A DNA stretch of 38,849 nt, taken from assembly GCA_001917665.1 (NCBI GenBank), contig MNEL01000045.1, positions 1 to 38,849 on the forward strand, given 5' to 3'. The stretch comes from Gemmatimonadetes bacterium 13_1_40CM_69_22 (GTDB lineage: Bacteria; Gemmatimonadota; Gemmatimonadetes; Gemmatimonadales; GWC2-71-9). Every line of letters starts with the position of its first letter. Position 1 is the first letter of the stretch. The position numbers and the translations under genes were made by a program. A model generated the notes under the pieces. The model saw only the letters and a program-made list of their open reading frames with translations. It ran no database searches and was not told the origin of the DNA. This document shows positions 1 through 9,112 of this stretch, one piece after another.

Positions 1-532
1 TCATGGTCATCGAATCGCGGCCCAGCCGGTTGACCTCGACGGGCCACGGCTCGGTGGCGCCCAAGTTCAGCAGGGCGGCGGTGTAGCGCTCGCCTCCGGC
101 GGCGCGCGCCCGGCGGGTGATCTCCTCCAGCAGGGCGTAGTTCTGGAAGTACCACGGCACGGTGCCTGGGGCGACCTTGACCCGTCGGTGGAGGGTCGAG
201 TCGCCGTCCGGTACGGCGGAAATCGCGGTGTCGCCGGCGAGCTCGACCGTGGCCTTCGTCTCAGCGGGTCCCGGCCCGCCGGAGACATTGTGTTCGACGA
301 GCTCGAACCGCTCGAACGCGCCGCCCCGGCCGAAGGTCGCGGTGAAAATGCGGTGCACAGTGCGGGGCGCGCGCACGACCTGCTCGCCCTCGAGCCGGCC
401 GGCGCTGCGGGTGTACTGCTCGAGCGCCAGCGTGTCGGTTCCGAGGCGCACGATGAAAGCGCCGTTCTGCCCCCTGAGGGCCGGGGCCGCGACGATACAA
501 GCGATGAGCAGGCAGTACGCTGTGCGGGTCAT
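1..532 (-). CDS. Secreted protein of unknown function, 3' end cut by window edge
   Basis: The frame runs open from an ATG at 532 to the window edge, giving 177 codons with no stop. The start is supported by a GGGAG-type ribosome site a few bases upstream and by a short hydrophobic signal peptide (about residues 5-20, ending near ALRGQ). The mature part is rich in beta-strand-like segments (for example FIVRLGTDTLALEQYTR), which suggests a periplasmic or exported domain. I do not recognise a family and cannot see the C-terminus. It lies 19 bp downstream of the cyclophilin gene on the same strand, so it is probably the last visible member of the minus-strand run that begins near 5788. The coding call is firm; the function is unknown. 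Confidence 0.75.
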   Translation of the reverse strand, partial: MTRTAYCLLIACIVAAPALRGQNGAFIVRLGTDTLALEQYTRSAGRLEGEQVVRAPRTVHRIFTATFGRGGAFERFELVEHNVSGGPGPAETKATVELAGDTAISAVPDGDSTLHRRVKVAPGTVPWYFQNYALLEEITRRARAAGGERYTAALLNLGATEPWPVEVNRLGRDSMTM

Positions 533-551
533 GAGCCGTCTCCCGGTTGGG

Positions 552-1001
552 TCAGGTCACTCGAATCGACTTGACTTCGTCGTTCTGTGCGATCTTGTTG
601 ACCACGTCCATGCCCTTGGTGACCTGTCCAAAAACGGTGTGGACTCCATCAAGATGGCGTTGGGGGGCGTGGCAGATGAAGAACTGGCTGCCCCCGGTGT
701 CCTTGCCGGCGTGGGCCATGGAGAGGGTCCCCGCGACGTGCTTGTGGAGGTTCTTGCGGGTCTCGCACTTGATCGTGTACCCCGGGCCGCCGGTGCCGAC
801 CCGTCCTTTCCCGCTCTTCGAGTAGGGATCGCCGCCCTGGATCATGAAGTTGGGGATCACGCGGTGGAACGTGGTGCCGTCATAGAAGCTCGAGTTCGCG
901 AGCTTCTCGAAGTTAGCGACCGTGTCGGGCACCTCGTCGGCGAACAGCTCCAGCTCGATGGTGCCTTTCACGGTCTCGACGATGGCCTGCTTGTTCGGCA
1001 T
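552..1001 (-). CDS. Cyclophilin-type peptidyl-prolyl cis-trans isomerase
   Basis: This is a 149-residue single-domain cyclophilin, which catalyses cis-trans isomerisation of Xaa-Pro bonds during protein folding. The catalytic core is visible: [15 protein letters not shown] around residues 45-59 with Arg47 and Gln55, then GGSQFFI near 103-109 and LDGVHTVFG near 118-125. The length is typical of minimal bacterial cyclophilins. There is no signal peptide, so it is likely cytoplasmic. The usual aromatic position in the LDG-HTVFG segment is His, as in many bacterial members. It sits 13 bp downstream of the DUF255 gene and 19 bp upstream of a secreted protein, consistent with one transcript. Confidence 0.95.
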   Translation of the reverse strand: MPNKQAIVETVKGTIELELFADEVPDTVANFEKLANSSFYDGTTFHRVIPNFMIQGGDPYSKSGKGRVGTGGPGYTIKCETRKNLHKHVAGTLSMAHAGKDTGGSQFFICHAPQRHLDGVHTVFGQVTKGMDVVNKIAQNDEVKSIRVT

Positions 1002-1014
1002 CTGGTCTCCCAGG

Positions 1015-3000
1015 CTAGATGAGAAGTTTCCTCAGGTCGTCGGGGGCCGCAACGGGGAGGGAGCACGTCGTGCCGACGCACACAGTGGCGGCCGGCTGCG
1101 CCGCGGTCTTCCGGATGACCACCTTGCGCGGGCGATACGTCTGCAGCGCGAGCAGGTGCATCGCGCACGCCGGACCCTCGCCCCGCGGGCCCGCCACCTC
1201 GATCCGGGTGACGGGGTTCAGCGCCCAGTCGATCGCGCGGAGCAAGGTAGCGCCGTACAGCGACAGCTGGGCTGCGGCGCCCGCGAACGTGGCGAGCTGG
1301 CGGTCGAGCAGGCGGCGCCACTCCGGATCGTCGGTGATCGCCGCCAGGCGCGCGAGCACCAACGCGGCGACGCCGTTCGCCGACGGAGTCGGCGCGTCCT
1401 GGATCGGCTTCGCCGGTGTCGCGAGGTAGGCGGCGCCGGTGCGATCCCGGGCGACGTCGAAGAACCCGCCGGTCGCCTCGTCCCAGTGAACGCGGCCGCA
1501 ATGGTGCGCGACCGCGAGGGCGCGGGTGAGCCAGGCGTCGTCTCCCGTCGCCTCGTAGGCGTCGAGGAAGGCCGCGGCCGCCTGGACGTTGTCGTCCAAC
1601 AGGCCGTGCGGCTCCGGCCGGCCGATCACGTGGGCCATGCCGCGCGCGTCGTCCCAGGCTTCTGCCCAGATCCGACTCAGCACCTTCAGCGCGAGCGTGT
1701 TGCACTCGGGGCGGTCCAGTACCGCGCCCGCTTGGAGGAACGCCGCGGCCATCATGGCGTTCCAGTTGACGTACGGCGTCGTGTCGACGTAGGGAGCCTT
1801 GCGCCGGCCGCGGGCCGCCTTGAGCGTGCCGAGCGCCTCCCGCAGCACCCGCCACTCCGCGGCGTCGGCCGGATCCTGCTTCCACCACAGCACGTTCTTC
1901 TCATGGTCGTGCTGCATCTCGCCGGGAATCTCCACGTCGTATACGCGACGTATCACGTGATACGCCGTTTCGTCGTTCAACGCCTCGTGCAGCTCCTTGG
2001 GCGTCCATGTCCAGTAGTCGCCGTCGTCGCCGAACTCCACGTCCGCGTCCTGCGACGTGTAGAACGCGCCGTGCGCCTGATCCGACAGCGTCTCCAGCAC
2101 CCAGGTCACGATCCCCTGCGCCACTTCCTGGAAGAGCGGCGTCCCGCAGGCGGCAGAGCCGTTCAGGTAGGCGCGCAGCAGCTCGGAGTTGTCGTACGAC
2201 ATCTTCTCAAAGTGCGGCACGATCCAGCGCTCGTCCACCGAGTAGCGGTGGAACCCACCGCCCACATGGTCGCGGATGCCGCCCCGCGCCATTCCGCTGA
2301 GGCTCTTCTCGACCACCTCGCGCATCCAGCCCTCGCGCGTGTCGTGCCAGCGGGCGAGCAGGAAATCGCAGCCCGCGGGGTGAGGAAACTTGGGCGCGGT
2401 CCCGAAGCCGCCGTAGCGGATATCGAAGAGGCGGGCCATCTGCCCGGCTGCCTCGTCGAGAATCGCCGGCGTGACTTGCCCGGCTTTCGCCTCGTCCAGG
2501 GACTCCGTGACCTGCTGGCGGATCGCCTTGGCGCTTTTCGACACACGCGCGCGGTCCCGCCGGTACAGCTCGGCGACCTGTTTCAAGACCGATATGAAAC
2601 CGGGGCGCCCGTAGTGGTTGTCTTCCGGCGGGAAGTAGGTACCCCCGAAGAACACTTCACCGTCGGGGGTGAGGAACGCGGTCAGCGGCCAGCCGCCCTG
2701 GCCGGTGAGCGCCTGCACGGCGCGCTGGTAGCGCGCGTCCACGTCGGGCCGCTCGTCGCGATCGACCTTGACGCACACGAAGTCGCGATTGAGCAGCTCG
2801 GCGACCTGGGGATCCTCGTACGACTCGCCGTCCATCACGTGGCACCAGTGGCACCACACCGCGCCGATGTCGAGCAGGACGGGCTTGTCCTCGGCTCGGG
2901 CGCGCTGGAACACCGCCTCGCCCCAGGGATGCCAGTGCACTGGCTGGTGGGCGGCGGACTGCAAATAGGCGGAGGGTTCGGAGGCGAGCTGGTTCGCCAT
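1015..3000 (-). CDS. DUF255 / YyaL-type thioredoxin-fold protein
   Basis: This 661-residue protein matches the family of bacterial YyaL and mammalian SPATA20: an N-terminal thioredoxin-like domain (about residues 1-165) followed by a long (alpha/alpha)-barrel region like those of N-acylglucosamine epimerases and glycosyl hydrolases. The redox-type motif is Cys50-His-Trp-Cys53, preceded by the family hallmark W(G)[13 protein letters not shown]. The barrel holds typical blocks such as [12 protein letters not shown] and [11 protein letters not shown]. Biochemical function is not established for the family. There is no signal peptide, so a cytoplasmic location is expected. An inverted-repeat element separates it from the upstream amidohydrolase gene. 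The ATG at 3000 gives the canonical N-terminus [12 protein letters not shown]. Confidence 0.93.
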   Translation of the reverse strand: MANQLASEPSAYLQSAAHQPVHWHPWGEAVFQRARAEDKPVLLDIGAVWCHWCHVMDGESYEDPQVAELLNRDFVCVKVDRDERPDVDARYQRAVQALTGQGGWPLTAFLTPDGEVFFGGTYFPPEDNHYGRPGFISVLKQVAELYRRDRARVSKSAKAIRQQVTESLDEAKAGQVTPAILDEAAGQMARLFDIRYGGFGTAPKFPHPAGCDFLLARWHDTREGWMREVVEKSLSGMARGGIRDHVGGGFHRYSVDERWIVPHFEKMSYDNSELLRAYLNGSAACGTPLFQEVAQGIVTWVLETLSDQAHGAFYTSQDADVEFGDDGDYWTWTPKELHEALNDETAYHVIRRVYDVEIPGEMQHDHEKNVLWWKQDPADAAEWRVLREALGTLKAARGRRKAPYVDTTPYVNWNAMMAAAFLQAGAVLDRPECNTLALKVLSRIWAEAWDDARGMAHVIGRPEPHGLLDDNVQAAAAFLDAYEATGDDAWLTRALAVAHHCGRVHWDEATGGFFDVARDRTGAAYLATPAKPIQDAPTPSANGVAALVLARLAAITDDPEWRRLLDRQLATFAGAAAQLSLYGATLLRAIDWALNPVTRIEVAGPRGEGPACAMHLLALQTYRPRKVVIRKTAAQPAATVCVGTTCSLPVAAPDDLRKLLI

Positions 3001-3018
3001 CGGCCTAAATGTACCCGA

Positions 3019-3087
3019 CTGACCCCGGGCGCGAGCCCGGGGTGGGACCGGGCCGGGTTGAATCCCCGGGCTTGCGCCCGGGGTCAG
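3019..3087. repeat. Double-hairpin palindromic element, family A, copy 1
   Basis: Two 24-nt arms (3019-3042 and 3064-3087) are inverted copies of each other with one mismatch, around a 21-nt spacer. Each arm is itself a palindrome of the form CCCCGGGC-4 nt-GCCCGGGG. The element fills the gap between the amidohydrolase and DUF255 genes, and its outer end supplies the TGA stop of the amidohydrolase (3084-3086). A related element lies inside the EcfT gene at 10305-10371. It resembles REP/BIME-type dispersed elements. It could also act as an mRNA-stabilising or attenuating structure. Confidence 0.85.
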
Positions 3088-4247
3088 CTCCCGTCTTCCA
3101 GGTATCTCACCGCGGTCCGCGTCAACAGCTCCGCCCCGATCACCAGCGCTTCCTCATCGATGTCGAACGTCGGGCTGTGATGCGGCGACGCTGGCTTCCC
3201 GGGAGGCGCCGAGCCGACGAACGCGAACGTGCCGGGGACCTTCGCGAGGAAGAACGACATGTCCTCTCCGCCCATCGTGCGAACGCCGTCAATCACACGC
3301 TCGTGCCCGACGATGTCTCGTGCCACGCCATGCATCAGCTGCGTCATCCGCTCGTCATTGACGAGGGGCGCGGTGAGCCGCCGGTAGCGGACCTCCGCCG
3401 TGGCGCCGAAGGCGGCCGCGATGCCCTGGGCCGTCTGCTCCACCAGCCGCGGTGCCTGCTCGAAGAACTGCCCGCCGAAGGTGCGTACGGTGCCGCGCAG
3501 CTCCGCGCGGCCGGGAATCACGTTGAACGCGTCGCCTGCGTTCAGCTGGGTCACCGAGACGACACCCTCCTCGAACGGATTGCGGCGGCGGCTGACGAGG
3601 CTCTGCAGTCCGGTCACGATGTGCGCCGCGATCAGCACCGGATCGGTCGTCTGGTGCGGCGCCGCCGCGTGGCCGCCGCGGCCCAGGATCGTGATCTCGA
3701 ACTCGTCCACCGACGCCATGACGGCACCCGGCGTTATGCCAATCGTCCCCGTCGGCAGGTCGTTCCAGAGATGAATGCCGAACGCGGCGTCGACCGTGGG
3801 GCTGTCCAGCGCGCCGTCCCGGATCATGGCTTCGGCGCCGTAGGAGATCTCTTCGGCGGGCTGGAAGGCGAGCTTCAGGGATCCCGGCAGGTACGCGGCG
3901 TGCAACCGCCGCGCCACCTCCAGGCCGATCGCCACGTGCCCGTCGTGCCCGCACGCGTGCATGCGACCCGGATGCTGCGAGCGATAGGGGACGTCGTTCG
4001 CTTCTTCGACGGGGAGCGCGTCCATGTCGGCGCGGAGCAAGACGCACCGGCCCGCGGCGCCGTCCCGCTGCGCGAGGACGCCCGTCTTGCCGACGCCCGT
4101 TCTCACCGCGTAGCCGAGCTGCTCCAGCCGCTCTGCGATGAGCGTGCTCGTCCGCTGTTCCTCGAAGCCGAGCTCGGGGTGCTGGTGGAGGTCGCGGCGG
4201 GTGGCGACGAGTTGGGCGCGGTCGATCGGGGGCACCTTCACGGTCAC
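3084..4247 (-). CDS. M20-family metal-dependent amidohydrolase (N-acyl-amino-acid / hippurate hydrolase type)
   Basis: About 387 residues, starting from a GTG at 4247 that overlaps the nth stop as GTGA. A frame extends upstream to 4358, but that part lies wholly inside nth and has no family similarity. Metal-ligand motifs of the M20D group are clear: MHACGHDGHV, then LAFQPAEEI (catalytic Glu pair), and a C-terminal GGEDMSFFL. The middle carries the dimerisation domain with GRGGHAAAPHQTTDPV. Family members cleave N-acyl or N-benzoyl amino acids, or amide conjugates; the substrate here cannot be read from sequence. There is no signal peptide. The stop codon lies in a palindromic repeat. Confidence 0.93.
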   Translation of the reverse strand: MTVKVPPIDRAQLVATRRDLHQHPELGFEEQRTSTLIAERLEQLGYAVRTGVGKTGVLAQRDGAAGRCVLLRADMDALPVEEANDVPYRSQHPGRMHACGHDGHVAIGLEVARRLHAAYLPGSLKLAFQPAEEISYGAEAMIRDGALDSPTVDAAFGIHLWNDLPTGTIGITPGAVMASVDEFEITILGRGGHAAAPHQTTDPVLIAAHIVTGLQSLVSRRRNPFEEGVVSVTQLNAGDAFNVIPGRAELRGTVRTFGGQFFEQAPRLVEQTAQGIAAAFGATAEVRYRRLTAPLVNDERMTQLMHGVARDIVGHERVIDGVRTMGGEDMSFFLAKVPGTFAFVGSAPPGKPASPHHSPTFDIDEEALVIGAELLTRTAVRYLEDGS

Positions 4248-4924
4248 ACTCGCGAGCTGGGGCACCACTGATGCACCACGCACTCCGCACATTTCGGCCG
4301 GCGGGCGATGCACACGCGGCGCCCGTGCTGGATGAGCGTATGGGAGAACCAAGTCCACTTGGCCCGCGGGACGAGCGCCATCAAGTCGCGCTCGATCTTC
4401 ACGGGGTCCTGCTCGTTCGTGAGGCCGAGCAGCGTCGAGAGGCGCTGCACGTGGGTGTCCACCACCACGCCTTCGCTCTTTCCGAAGGCGGTGCCGAGCA
4501 CGACGTTGGCCGTCTTGCGGCCGACTCCGGGGAGCTGCACCAGCTCCTCCATGGTGGCCGGCACGGTGCCGCCGTGCCGCTCCACCAGGGCCTGCGCCAT
4601 GCCGAGGATCGACTTCGTCTTGTTGCGGAAGAATCCGGTGCTGTGAATCTCCTGCTGGAAGAGGGCGGGATCCGCGGCGGCGTAATCCCGCGCGGTGCGG
4701 TACTTCGTGAACAGCGCCGGGGTCACCAGGTTCACGCGCGCGTCGGTGGACTGCGCCGAAAGGATGGTGGCGACGAGCAGCTCGAGCGGGTTGCGGTGGT
4801 CCAGCGCGCAGGTCGCGTCGGGGTAGGCCTGCTCAAGGCGGGCGATGATCTTCTTCAGCCGCGCCCGGAGCTGGGCAGGGGTCTCGGTCGCCCGGCGCTT
4901 CCTGGCTCGTATCTTTGTCGGCAT
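4244..4924 (-). CDS. nth: Endonuclease III, DNA glycosylase/AP lyase
   Basis: This 226-residue protein removes oxidised pyrimidines and nicks abasic sites in base excision repair. The helix-hairpin-helix LPGVGRKTANVVL carries the catalytic Lys137, and VVVDTHVQRL carries the catalytic Asp156. The C-terminal iron-sulfur loop is complete: Cys205-X6-Cys212-X2-Cys215-X5-Cys221. The N-terminal extension of about 15 basic residues is somewhat longer than in E. coli Nth. The gene lies 21 bp downstream of the alpha/beta hydrolase and overlaps the M20 gene by 4 bp, so it is probably translationally coupled to it. Confidence 0.97.
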   Translation of the reverse strand: MPTKIRARKRRATETPAQLRARLKKIIARLEQAYPDATCALDHRNPLELLVATILSAQSTDARVNLVTPALFTKYRTARDYAAADPALFQQEIHSTGFFRNKTKSILGMAQALVERHGGTVPATMEELVQLPGVGRKTANVVLGTAFGKSEGVVVDTHVQRLSTLLGLTNEQDPVKIERDLMALVPRAKWTWFSHTLIQHGRRVCIARRPKCAECVVHQWCPSSRV

Positions 4925-4945
4925 CCGAGCGCTGAAGCTAACCCC

Positions 4946-5788
4946 TCAGCCGTGGGGCAGGAATCCGTCCAGCGCCCGCACAAAGTCTTCCGTCGCTTCC
5001 ACGTGGGGCGCGTGACCGGTCGCCAGCTCGAAGACACCGGTGTCGAGCAGGGCAGCGGTCTCCCGGGCCGATTCGATCGGCATGGGGTCGAACACCCCGT
5101 GGACGACCAGGGCGCGCGGGGCCTTGCCCTTCGGAAACGTCTTGCGGACCCGGTCGCGCAGATCGTAGTCGCCCAAGCTCTGCCACACCGCCTGTTGGGT
5201 CCGGGCCGTGACGCGGAACGGGGTCATCTCCTTGACGCGGCTCGGGTCCTTGAAGTAGCCCGCGACCGATAGCGCGAACGCCAGGCGGCGATACTTTTCG
5301 GGGTCGCGCTGCGCGAGCCCGGAGGCGGTCAGCTCGGCGCGTGCGCGCGCGATCCACGGGTCGGCCATGCGGAGGGCGAGGCGGCGCTCGAATTTCTCGC
5401 GCCACCGCGCGGTCAGAGGTGCCGGAGCGACGAGCGCCAGTCGCCCCACGCGCTCGGGGTGCTCCAAGGCGTACAGCACGGCGAGCAAGCCGCCCCAGGA
5501 GTAGCCGAGCAGGGTGAGGTGGTCGATGGCCCACTGCTTGCGTAGGGCCTCGAGGTCGGCGACGTGCTGCTGCCAGCCGACCGGCGTGTCGCGGGGGACC
5601 GGGGACCGTCCGCCGCCCCGCTGGTCGTAGAACAGCAGGGCGCGGCCGCGCGCCAACCGGTCGTATTGCGGCAGGAGGTAGTCGTGGTGAGCGCCGGGGC
5701 CGCCGTGCAGCACGACGACCGGGGACCCGCTCCCCACGCGCCGGGTGTAAAGGCGGACGCCGCTCGTGGTTTGCTCGGTGCCGGTCAT
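4946..5788 (-). CDS. Alpha/beta hydrolase, proline iminopeptidase-like
   Basis: 280 residues from an ATG at 5788. The frame stays open far upstream, but that stretch is antisense to the permease gene. The fold markers of the prolyl aminopeptidase (S33) group are present: oxyanion motif HGGPG at 28-32, DQRGGGRS at 55-62, nucleophile Ser97 in GYSWGG, acid Asp234 in GVFDPM and His262 in GHAPHVE. S33 enzymes release N-terminal proline or hydrolyse other small amides and esters; exact substrate is unknown. No signal peptide is seen. It is divergent from the ABC permease with only 21 bp between the starts, so at least one promoter must lie inside coding sequence. Confidence 0.92.
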   Translation of the reverse strand: MTGTEQTTSGVRLYTRRVGSGSPVVVLHGGPGAHHDYLLPQYDRLARGRALLFYDQRGGGRSPVPRDTPVGWQQHVADLEALRKQWAIDHLTLLGYSWGGLLAVLYALEHPERVGRLALVAPAPLTARWREKFERRLALRMADPWIARARAELTASGLAQRDPEKYRRLAFALSVAGYFKDPSRVKEMTPFRVTARTQQAVWQSLGDYDLRDRVRKTFPKGKAPRALVVHGVFDPMPIESARETAALLDTGVFELATGHAPHVEATEDFVRALDGFLPHG

Positions 5789-5809
5789 GGAGTCACAACT
5801 TACACGGTC

Positions 5810-7585
5810 ATGAAACCGCTGCGTCTTCCGCCCGCGCTGACGCCGCCGGCGATCCGGCGCCTCGGGCTCGCCGACGTCGCGATCCTCTGCCTGCTGGGGG
5901 GGGCGATCGCGGCGGTGATCGCGTTTGCGCGCGAGTTCGAGGCGCCGCTCCGACAGGTGGTGCAGATCGACCTGCGCCCTAGCGCGCTCCCGAAGTACAC
6001 GCTGTACTCGCTCGCCCGCGGCGTGATCGCGCTGGCCATCTCGTACGTCTTCGCGCTCGGCTTCGGCTGGGCGGCCGCGAAGTCGCGCGCCGCCGAGCGC
6101 CTGCTCCTGCCGATGCTCGACATCCTCCAGAGCATCCCCGTGCTCGGCTTCCTGCCCGGGCTGGTGCTGGGCCTGATGTCGCTCTTCCCCACCCGCAACG
6201 TCGGCCTCGAGCTGGCGGCGATCCTGATGATCTTCACGGCTCAGGCGTGGAACCTGGCGCTCTCGTTCTACAATTCGCTGAAGAGCCTCCCCGACCCGCT
6301 GCGTGACGCCTGCAAAGTGGCGGGGTGGCGGGCGTCGCGGACCTTTTGGCAGCTGGAGGTGCCGGCCGCCGCGCAGGGGCTCGTCTGGAACGGGATGCTC
6401 TCGATGGCCGGCGGCTGGTTCTTCCTCATGGTCAACGAAGCGTTTCGTCTGGGGGACCGCGATTTCCGTCTCCCCGGCGTGGGCTCCTACATGAGCGTGG
6501 CGCTCGATCAGGGGAACGGACCCGCGATGGCGCTCGCCATCCTCGCGATGGTGGCGATGATCGTGTGCGTGGACCAGCTCCTGTGGCGACCGCTCGTGGT
6601 GTGGGTGGAAAAGTTCCGGCTCGACGAGACCGCGGGCGGGGGTGGCGGGGAAGCACCGGCGAGCTCGTGGGTGCTCGAGTTCCTGCGGCACGCTCGGCTG
6701 CCGCGGCGCGCCGCGGTGCTGCGGCGGCAGGCGTACCGCACGGCGCTGCGGGCGGCGCGGCCGCTCGAGCGCCCGCTCGCTATCGCGCGGCCGGTGATCA
6801 TGCGCGGGCCGCGCTTCGCGCTCGCGCACCCGGTGGCGCGGTGGGTCGGGGGCTCGCTGCTCGTGGCCGGCGTCGCGCTGGCGGCGGCTGCGGGGGCCTG
6901 GCACATCTGGCTGCTGGTGCGGCAGCTCGGCGCCCGCGACTGGGGGACGCTGATCGGATCGGCGGCCCTCACGTTCGCCCGGGTGATGGGTGCCGTGATC
7001 GTGTCCACGGCGTGGGCGCTGCCGGCCGGCATCGTGATCGGCCGCTCGCCGCTGCTGGCGCGGCTGCTGCAGCCGATCATCCAGGTGGTCGCATCGTTCC
7101 CGGCGCCCATGCTGTTCCCGCTCGTGGTGTTGCTGTTCGAGCGGGCCGGCGTGGGGCTCGGGCTCGGCGCGGTCGCCCTGATGGTGCTCGCGGGGCAATG
7201 GTATATCCTGTTCAACGTCATCTCGGCCGTGGCCGCGATCCCGCAGCAGCTCAAAGACGCGGCCACCGCATTTCAGCTGCCGTGGCGCGCCCGCTGGCGC
7301 TCGCTGTACCTGCCGGCGGCGTTCCCGGCGCTCGTCACGGGGTGGATCACGGCGGCGGGGGGCGCGTGGAACGGCTCCATCGTCGCCGAATACCTCGAGG
7401 CGGGCGGGCGGCTCCGCACCACGGCGGGACTGGGGAGCCTGATCAGTGACGCCACGGCCCACGCCAATTTTCCGCTGCTTGCGGGAGGGATCGCCTTGAT
7501 GAGCCTGATCGTGGTCGGCTGGAACCGGTTCGTCTGGCGCGCGCTCGCAACCAGGGCGCAGATCCGCTTCGGGCTGGCGCAATGA
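5810..7585 (+). CDS. ABC transporter permease, two fused NitT/TauT-type domains
   Basis: 591 residues from the ATG at 5810. The protein contains two binding-protein-dependent permease domains in tandem (about residues 80-265 and 385-585). Each has the cytoplasmic EAA-like loop: DACKVAGWRASRTFWQLEVP in the first, DAATAFQLPWRARW in the second. A basic linker of about 90 residues (PRRAAVLRRQAYRTALRAAR region) joins them. Relatives in the nitrate/sulfonate/bicarbonate importer class usually work as homodimers of a single domain, so this is a fused form. The ATPase gene follows with an ATGA overlap. No periplasmic binding protein is encoded in the window, so the substrate is unknown. Confidence 0.92.
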   Translation: MKPLRLPPALTPPAIRRLGLADVAILCLLGGAIAAVIAFAREFEAPLRQVVQIDLRPSALPKYTLYSLARGVIALAISYVFALGFGWAAAKSRAAERLLLPMLDILQSIPVLGFLPGLVLGLMSLFPTRNVGLELAAILMIFTAQAWNLALSFYNSLKSLPDPLRDACKVAGWRASRTFWQLEVPAAAQGLVWNGMLSMAGGWFFLMVNEAFRLGDRDFRLPGVGSYMSVALDQGNGPAMALAILAMVAMIVCVDQLLWRPLVVWVEKFRLDETAGGGGGEAPASSWVLEFLRHARLPRRAAVLRRQAYRTALRAARPLERPLAIARPVIMRGPRFALAHPVARWVGGSLLVAGVALAAAAGAWHIWLLVRQLGARDWGTLIGSAALTFARVMGAVIVSTAWALPAGIVIGRSPLLARLLQPIIQVVASFPAPMLFPLVVLLFERAGVGLGLGAVALMVLAGQWYILFNVISAVAAIPQQLKDAATAFQLPWRARWRSLYLPAAFPALVTGWITAAGGAWNGSIVAEYLEAGGRLRTTAGLGSLISDATAHANFPLLAGGIALMSLIVVGWNRFVWRALATRAQIRFGLAQ

Positions 7586-8889
7586 CGCCGGGCCCGCTGC
7601 TGCTCGAGGCGCGTCACGTGACGCAGCGCTTCCGGCTGCCGAACGGGCAGGTGATCGAGGCGCTGCGCGACGTGTCGCTCAGCGTGTGCGAGCAAGAGGT
7701 CGTGGCGCTGGTCGGGCCGTCGGGGTGCGGCAAGAGTACCCTGCTGCGCCTGTTCGCCGGCCTGGCACGTCCCGCCGACGGGTCGGTGCTGTACCGCGGG
7801 CGCCCGCTCAAGGGCGTGCTCGGCGCCGGGGCGATGGTGTTTCAATCGTTCGCGCTGCTGCCGTGGTTCACCGTGGCGGAGAACGTGGCGATGGGTCTCG
7901 AAGCCCGCGGCGTGAACGGCGCAGCCCGCCGGGATGCCGTGGCGCGCGCCATCAACCTCGTCGGCCTCGACGGGTTCGAGCAGGCGTACCCGAAGGAGCT
8001 CTCGGGCGGGATGAAGCAGCGCGTCGGGTTCGCGCGGGCGCTCGCGGTCGCGCCCGAGATCCTGCTCATGGACGAGCCGTTCGGCGCGCTCGATCCGCTC
8101 ACGGCCGAGAACCTGCGCAGCCAGGTCGTGGATCTGTGGCGCGACGCGTCGACCGGCGTCAACACGCTCGTGGTCGTGACGCACAGCGTCGAGGAAGCGG
8201 TGTTCCTCGCCGGGCGGATCGTGGTGTTCGGCTCCCATCCCGGGCACGTGCGCGAAGAGCTGGTCAATCCGCTCCCCTATCCCCGGCAGGAGCGCAGCCC
8301 CGAGTTCGACGGGATGGTGGACCGGCTGCACGCCATCCTCACCGCGACGCTGCTGCCCGAGCCGGCGCCGGCGGCACCGCAGCGGCTCATTCCGTTCCCG
8401 CGCGTGCACGTGTCCGAGGCCACGGGTCTGCTCGACCACCTGCTCTCGCGGCCCGACGGGAAGGGTCACGTGTTCGAGCTCGCCGAGGACCTGGGCGTGG
8501 ACTATGACCGGATGTCGGCCGTGGTGCGGGGGGCGGAGCAGCTCGGCTGGGTGACGACGCCGGGCGAGGTCGTGCAGCTCACGCTGGTAGGGCGCGAGGT
8601 CATGGCGATGGACGACTCGGCCCGGAAGGACGCCACTCGCGCGCGGCTCAAGAAGCATCCGCTGTTCGGGCGCGTGATTGCGATGCTGGTGGAGAGCGAA
8701 GGGTCAATGGAAGACGAAGAGGTGCTGGCGGACCTCACCATCTACTTCCCCTTCATTCCGGCGGACTCGCTGTTCCAGACGATCGTCGAGTGGGGGCGGT
8801 ACGCCGAGCTGCTGGACCACGACGCCACGGCGGGACGGCTCATGCTCACCGGGGCCGTGGAAGGGGCGCCGGACGTTCCGGCGGGCTGA
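7582..8889 (+). CDS. ABC transporter ATPase, NitT/TauT type with C-terminal AAA-associated domain
   Basis: 435 residues. The N-terminal ATPase domain has all motifs: Walker A GPSGCGKST, a Q-loop in MVFQSFALLPW, signature LSGGMKQR, Walker B ILLMDEPFGALD and switch His in VVVTHSVEEAVF. Residues from about 275 on form an extra domain (LLDHLLSRPDGKGHVFELAEDLGV through RYAELLDHDATAGRL) that matches the AAA-associated C-terminal domain found on some nitrate-type ATPases. It contains winged-helix-like and helical segments and may sense a ligand or regulate the complex. The gene is translationally coupled to the fused permease by a 4-bp ATGA overlap. Confidence 0.94.
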   Translation: MTPGPLLLEARHVTQRFRLPNGQVIEALRDVSLSVCEQEVVALVGPSGCGKSTLLRLFAGLARPADGSVLYRGRPLKGVLGAGAMVFQSFALLPWFTVAENVAMGLEARGVNGAARRDAVARAINLVGLDGFEQAYPKELSGGMKQRVGFARALAVAPEILLMDEPFGALDPLTAENLRSQVVDLWRDASTGVNTLVVVTHSVEEAVFLAGRIVVFGSHPGHVREELVNPLPYPRQERSPEFDGMVDRLHAILTATLLPEPAPAAPQRLIPFPRVHVSEATGLLDHLLSRPDGKGHVFELAEDLGVDYDRMSAVVRGAEQLGWVTTPGEVVQLTLVGREVMAMDDSARKDATRARLKKHPLFGRVIAMLVESEGSMEDEEVLADLTIYFPFIPADSLFQTIVEWGRYAELLDHDATAGRLMLTGAVEGAPDVPAG

Positions 8890-9112
8890 AGCGGAGACGC
8901 GCGGCGCCCCTGGGGGAAGAGGAGCACCGCGCGTCGTCCGCCGCCGATCGACCAACGATGGCCGTGAGTGCTCTTGGCCTTGTTGGGATTGGGCTGCGAG
9001 TGTTGCCCCGCCGGCACCTCGGGGTTTGGGTAGAACGTCCCAAGGCCCTGTGACGCCGCGACCTGAAGCGCGGCGATGAACGAGCCAATTACAGTACCCA
9101 GGCTCTAGGGCG
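8890..9112. other. Intergenic region between convergent ABC ATPase and fRMsr-like genes
   Basis: 223 bp lying between the 3' ends of the ABC ATPase gene and the fRMsr-like gene. No convincing gene. It contains two weak hairpins: CCCCG/CGGGG at 9006-9024 followed by TTT, and GCCGCG/CGCGGC at 9055-9074. Either could serve as a terminator for one or both genes. A 31-codon open frame at 8958-9053 has no recognisable similarity or good ribosome site. Confidence 0.5.
9005..9028 (+). terminator. Weak candidate terminator of the ABC operon
   Basis: A five-pair GC stem (CCCCG at 9006-9010, CGGGG at 9020-9024, extendable by a G-U pair) with a 9-nt loop is followed by only three T residues. It lies about 115 bp after the ATPase stop. 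The short stem and short T run make this a low-confidence call. Confidence 0.3.

Noticed and set aside
922-3180. A 752-codon open frame on the plus strand opposite the cyclophilin and DUF255 genes
   Set aside because: It is an antisense shadow of high-GC genes with strong third-position bias; its translation is Arg/Ala-rich with no family resemblance.
5789-7582. Extension of the alpha/beta hydrolase frame upstream to 7582
   Set aside because: The extra sequence is antisense to the permease, low-complexity, and lacks any fold motif; the real start is the ATG at 5788.
8958-9053. 31-codon frame reading MAVSALGLVGIGLRVLPRR, resembling a short sorting-type tail
   Set aside because: No PEP or LPXTG motif, no ribosome site and no partner gene; more likely noncoding.
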